Below, in pieces: positions 60,875-64,000 of a stretch of 64,000 bases of DNA. Positions within the stretch are counted from its first letter, which is position 1, and each line of letters opens with the position of its first letter. The translations under genes were made by a program, and so were the position numbers. Source of the stretch: Vibrio sinus (GTDB taxonomy: Bacteria; Pseudomonadota; Gammaproteobacteria; Enterobacterales; Vibrionaceae); NCBI RefSeq assembly GCF_023634645.1, contig NZ_JAMKMR010000007.1, positions 156,670 through 220,669 of the forward strand, read 5' to 3'. The notes under the pieces were generated by a model. That model was not told where the DNA came from. It saw only the letters and a list, made by a program, of their open reading frames with translations, and ran no database searches.

Positions 60875-62104
60875 ATGAACCAGTTCATTTCTGTAGGCCC
60901 TTTTGAGTCCTTCCTCATCGCATTGTGCGTGTTGTTTATAGGCCACACTGTGAATGCCCAATTTTCTGTATTGCGTAAATACAACATCCCAGAGCCGATT
61001 GTTGGTGGGGTGGTCATAGCTATTGCGATCATGGCATTGCATTTTTATGGCATCAGCATTGATTTCACTTTGCCACTGGCGAACACATTCATGCTGATGT
61101 TTTTTGCATCGGTTGGTCTGGCTGCTAACTATAAGCAGTTAGTGAAGGGTGGTGCGAAAGTCTTCCTATTTCTAGCGGTCGCAACAGTATACATCGTTAT
61201 TCAAGATGGTGTTGGCGTGACTCTCGCCAATATGTTAGGACTAAACCCCATGCTAGGCCTTATGGCAGGATCGATTACCTTATCTGGTGGGCACGGTACG
61301 GGTGCTGCTTGGGCGCATACTTTTTCAGAGCAATATGGCCTACCTAATACGTTAGGTATAGCGATGGCAGCGGCCACTTTTGGATTGGTGGTTGGCGGTA
61401 TTATTGGTAGCCCAATTGCCCAGAAACTGATTAACAAACATGGCCTTGTCTCGGAATATGGCAGTTCCGATCACACTCATGATAAGTTTCCCGAAGTCGT
61501 GACTTATAATGAGAACGAAGAAGACCGTGTGACCGCGAAAAAGGTGATAGAAGGTGTGTTTGTACTCCTGCTTTGTGTGGTGGGAGCAAGGTACCTTCAT
61601 GAGTGGGTCAGTACTTTTCAAATCAAATGGTTAATGATCCCAGATTTTGTCTACGCCCTGTTTATTGGTGTATTCATTACTAATACGTCAGAATTGTTCA
61701 AAGTTCGCAAAGTGGATGCGGAAGTCGTGGATATTCTAGGGACAGTCTCATTGTCTTTATTCCTAGCGATGGCGCTCATGAGTTTAAAGCTATGGAATAT
61801 TTTCAGCCTTGCTTTGCCTTTACTCATTATCCTCGTCATACAGTCGATCATTATGGGAATATTTGCTTACTTTGTTACCTACCGCATCATGGGTTCAAAT
61901 TATGATGCTGCGGTAATCACGGGTGGGCACTGTGGCTTTGGCCTAGGAGCGACACCTACAGCGGTGATGAATATGGGCTCACTTGTCAATCGATTCGGTC
62001 CATCGCCACAAGCGTTTTTAGTTGTCCCTATTGTAGGCGCATTTTTTATCGATATTATGAACTTGATTGTATTGCAGGGGTACATTTCCTTTATTCATGG
62101 ATGA
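60875..62104 (+). CDS. gltS: Sodium/glutamate symporter GltS
   Basis: 409 residues, about 10-12 hydrophobic helices in two inverted halves. Characteristic blocks are IPEPIVGGVVIAIAIM, GSITLSGGHGTGAAWAHTF, MAAATFGLVVGGIIGSPIA and the mirrored ITGGHCGFGLGATPTAVMN, the paired GGHG loops of GltS. It imports glutamate with Na+. Start ATG 60875 with GAGGT just ahead. It lies 227 bp after qrr on the same strand; its own promoter is presumed since qrr has a strong terminator. Confidence 0.93.
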   Translation: MNQFISVGPFESFLIALCVLFIGHTVNAQFSVLRKYNIPEPIVGGVVIAIAIMALHFYGISIDFTLPLANTFMLMFFASVGLAANYKQLVKGGAKVFLFLAVATVYIVIQDGVGVTLANMLGLNPMLGLMAGSITLSGGHGTGAAWAHTFSEQYGLPNTLGIAMAAATFGLVVGGIIGSPIAQKLINKHGLVSEYGSSDHTHDKFPEVVTYNENEEDRVTAKKVIEGVFVLLLCVVGARYLHEWVSTFQIKWLMIPDFVYALFIGVFITNTSELFKVRKVDAEVVDILGTVSLSLFLAMALMSLKLWNIFSLALPLLIILVIQSIIMGIFAYFVTYRIMGSNYDAAVITGGHCGFGLGATPTAVMNMGSLVNRFGPSPQAFLVVPIVGAFFIDIMNLIVLQGYISFIHG

Positions 62105-62152
62105 TATGCCTAAGGCGTTTGGTATAGTCTCACCAAGTTTTCATTTAATTCT

Positions 62153-62187
62153 CGCCCTTCGTTATCTACTGTGGATGAAGGGCGTTT
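62153..62187 (+). terminator. Hairpin after gltS
   Basis: CGCCCTTC and GAAGGGCG pair around 16 bases, followed by TTTC. Probable terminator of gltS. Confidence 0.6.
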
Positions 62188-62213
62188 CAGATTTGCAATA
62201 AAGGTGACTAGGT

Positions 62214-62636
62214 ATGGAAATTGCGCTCCTACCCGCTAGCGATCCAAACTATGCAGAGCAACTCACACGAACGAATATGGCCCGTTATTATCTTCGGCGC
62301 AACATAGCCTGGGACACTTCTCGCTTTGAATCAACATGGGCTGAATTAGACAATTTTGAAATTTACTGGAACGATAATCGAGTAGGCGTGATGAGGTTGA
62401 GCTACGAAAACAACACGATGCATCTACGAGATTTCCAATTATGCCGAGAAGCTCAAGGAAAAGGGGTAGGTAAGTGGTGTTTGGAATCACTTATTCAGCG
62501 CGCAAAGCAAGATAACTTCGCCAATATTCTGCTTAGAGTTTATTCGGAAAATCCGGCTATCAATCTGTATAAAGCCAAAGGCTTTGTGGTGATATCAGAG
62601 ATTGATAGCTTGATTGAAATGGAGCTTATCTTGTGA
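62214..62636 (+). CDS. GNAT family N-acetyltransferase
   Basis: 140 residues with the GNAT acetyl-CoA site: LCREAQGKGVGKWCLESLI (the R/Q-x-x-G-x-G/A loop) and AINLYKAKGFVV near the C-terminus. The first half (YYLRRNIAWDTSRFESTWAE) carries the substrate side. Substrate unknown. It is alone on the plus strand and converges with the PfpI gene. Confidence 0.87.
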   Translation: MEIALLPASDPNYAEQLTRTNMARYYLRRNIAWDTSRFESTWAELDNFEIYWNDNRVGVMRLSYENNTMHLRDFQLCREAQGKGVGKWCLESLIQRAKQDNFANILLRVYSENPAINLYKAKGFVVISEIDSLIEMELIL

Positions 62637-62650
62637 GCGTAACAGGGTGC

Positions 62651-63253
62651 TCACGCCAAGCCATATTTTTGTGCAAAGCGGTCTTGAGTGGCGTCGCTAT
62701 TCCATTCGTACTCGGCTAGGTCTGCTATTTCTCGAGCTTTGTGCTCTCCCCATATATCACTAATAAACGCTAACGCCATATCAGTACCGGCTGATACACC
62801 TGATGAGGTATACACATTGCTATCCTTGACCCAACGTGCTTTGGTGACCCAATGTGTGTTTGGACCTTGCGACATCACCCAATGAAACGCCATTTTGTTA
62901 GTCGTTGCGCGTTTATTGTCAAGAACGCCACTTTTTGCCAGCAATGCGCTCCCTGTACAAACGGAAGTGATGTAACGAGCCTTGTCGGCTTGCTGAGTAA
63001 TCCAGTTTAATGTCCTCTGATCATCAACTAGCTGCCTAGTACCCATCCCACCAGGAATAAGCAGGGTATCGTATTGTGTTCCGCTATCTAACTGGGCTTG
63101 AGCATAAGCACATGGCCCCTGCGCGGATGCAATAGGACCAATCGATTGTGCCACTAGCTCTATCGAGATATCTTCGACATGCCCCAGCATCTCAAGAGGG
63201 CCAAAGACATCAAGTAGTTCGAACTGATCAAATAGTAAAACACCAACTTTCAT
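62651..63253 (-). CDS. DJ-1/PfpI family protein
   Basis: 200 residues: MKVGVLLFDQFELLDVFGPLEML (with the conserved Glu), LLIPGGMGTRQLV and the nucleophile Cys in ITSVCTGSALLAKSGVL, followed by ATTNKMAFHW. This is the isonitrile-hydratase/ThiJ-like subgroup of PfpI (similar to N-terminal parts of GATase-type AraC regulators). Catalytic role unproven, perhaps hydratase, glyoxalase or chaperone. It follows the RidA gene by 32 bp. Confidence 0.87.
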   Translation of the reverse strand: MKVGVLLFDQFELLDVFGPLEMLGHVEDISIELVAQSIGPIASAQGPCAYAQAQLDSGTQYDTLLIPGGMGTRQLVDDQRTLNWITQQADKARYITSVCTGSALLAKSGVLDNKRATTNKMAFHWVMSQGPNTHWVTKARWVKDSNVYTSSGVSAGTDMALAFISDIWGEHKAREIADLAEYEWNSDATQDRFAQKYGLA

Positions 63254-63285
63254 GTATATCTTCTCCTCTTCATTTTCTCAAAATG

Positions 63286-63663
63286 TTAGAGAGTTCCAGC
63301 GAGAGCTTGGACCTCGATTTCAACATCTAAACCAAAAGCAAGCTCGCTAATCACAGTACTTCTTACCGGAAAACCACTTTCAAATTGTGATTCATAGGCT
63401 TGATTAAAGGTTTGGAAGTGTTTCATGTCAGACAGCCAAACCGTCGCTTTCACAATGTTATCAAGTGATGATCCACAGTCTTGCAGCGTAGTTTTGATTC
63501 TGTCGAAAATTACGTCGACTTGTTCTGCAATCGTGCCATAAATTGGCTTTCCGTCAGAGCACATAGAGACTTGACCAGAAAGGAACAAGAATCCATTAGC
63601 TTCTACTGCTTGAGAAAATGGGAAAGGCATTGATGATTTGTATCTTTTTAGTTTGTTATCCAT
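63286..63663 (-). CDS. RidA family enamine/imine deaminase
   Basis: 125 residues of the RidA/YjgF fold: PFPFSQAVEANGFLFLSGQ-type start, and AFGLDVEIEVQALAGTL at the end (the IEA/VE-AA motif is varied). The conserved Arg in PVRSTVIS is present. The family hydrolyses reactive enamine/imine intermediates. First gene of a two-gene unit with the PfpI gene and divergent from an AraC gene. Confidence 0.9.
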   Translation of the reverse strand: MDNKLKRYKSSMPFPFSQAVEANGFLFLSGQVSMCSDGKPIYGTIAEQVDVIFDRIKTTLQDCGSSLDNIVKATVWLSDMKHFQTFNQAYESQFESGFPVRSTVISELAFGLDVEIEVQALAGTL

Positions 63664-63888
63664 ATGTATTTCCTATTTTCTTGGCCTTTACTTTTCAATA
63701 TGTTGGAAACTATAAGCGATATACTCCAGTGACCACAAGCGGTTTGCTGGCTCTGCATGTCCAATCCAAATCTGCGCCTAGAGTATCAGGTCAAAAATAA
63801 ATACTTTTAAGACAAAAACTAATACATACGTGACATGTTGAATTTTTTAATCTGTATCAGTGGTATCCTCAGTAGAGCGTGGAAAAGG

Positions 63889-64000
63889 ATGATTCATACG
63901 ATGAAACCTGAGTTAAACAAAACACTCATCAGGCCTGGCTTTTCTTGGCGTCATTTTCGGGATGAGGCACCAAGTTCAAGTTGTACTTTTCATTATCATA
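63889..64000 (+). CDS. AraC-type regulator, N-terminal fragment (cut by window end)
   Basis: The first 37 codons only: MKPELNKTLIRPGFSWRHFR with the following FHYH, which looks like the opening of a cupin-type AraC regulator sensor domain. Start at ATG 63889 or ATG 63901. The DNA-binding domain lies outside the window. It is divergent from the RidA-PfpI pair and may control it. The spacer 63664-63888 shows AT-rich promoter-like DNA but nothing more definite. Confidence 0.5.
   Translation, partial: MIHTMKPELNKTLIRPGFSWRHFRDEAPSSSCTFHYH

Noticed and set aside
1..64000. CRISPR arrays, tRNA, rRNA, prophage or integron structures
   Set aside because: No regularly spaced repeats, no cloverleaf sequence and no integrase or phage structural genes were noticed by eye.

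Overview
The window is chromosomal DNA from a Vibrio (Gammaproteobacteria). The strongest marker is a quorum-regulatory Qrr small RNA at about 60540-60647, with a sigma-54 promoter and two LuxO-type boxes, an arrangement confined to Vibrionaceae. A DUF2860-like outer-membrane protein, a DUF368/PopT-type lipid carrier translocase and a CtlX-type hydrolase agree with this. There is no rRNA, tRNA, replication or ribosomal gene, and many transporter/regulator pairs, which would fit the second chromosome; that is inference only.

Layout. 1-3.5 kb: the start of an ABC exporter gene, then two guanidine-group enzymes (CtlX and an exported deiminase). 3.5-7.9 kb: a six-gene minus-strand operon matching E. 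coli yjfIJKLMC but in rotated order (L-M-C-I-J-K), with a PspA-like protein and an amidase/ligase-like YjfC. 8.3-9.5 kb: an ABM-fold protein and two GFA zinc proteins. 9.6-13.8 kb: a 263-bp inverted-repeat element, then a three-gene chaperone-usher pilus cluster of the alpha/CS1 type without a separate tip adhesin gene. 13.8-26 kb: TauE-type exporter, an AraC gene with a probable broken or frameshifted start, a flavoprotein, PAP2 phosphatase, MFS exporter, LuxR- and LysR-type regulators, several small membrane or exported unknowns and a CheY-like regulator. 26-34.3 kb: LysR/old yellow enzyme pair, a REC-PAS-GGDEF-EAL protein, a multicopper oxidase behind a CueR-type promoter, and an HBM-type chemoreceptor.

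34.7-46.7 kb: an exported CBM2-like glycoside-hydrolase-like protein with a hairpin-rich leader, a YbfB-type MFS/LysR pair, a REP-associated transposase, small unknowns, a stand-alone periplasmic Cache protein, a thioesterase, an SDR enzyme, a decayed LysR remnant, and PutP. 46.8-52.5 kb: MFS/LysR pair, MORN-repeat protein, and an M23 peptidase-bactofilin pair (genes overlapping by 97 bp) followed by a Sel1 protein. 52.8-57.6 kb: outer-membrane protein, serine beta-lactamase-like hydrolase and a two-component system. 57.6-60.2 kb: a copper-delivery operon (small anchored protein, SCO, PCuAC) and the DUF368 protein. 60.4-64 kb: qrr, GltS, GNAT, a RidA-PfpI pair and the start of an AraC gene.

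Common themes are envelope stress and cell-wall shape (PspA-like operon, bactofilin/M23, PopT, TCS), copper handling (multicopper oxidase, SCO/PCuAC), surface attachment (pilus, CBM2 protein, c-di-GMP enzyme) and quorum sensing (Qrr). All functional statements rest on reading motifs by eye; no database search was run.
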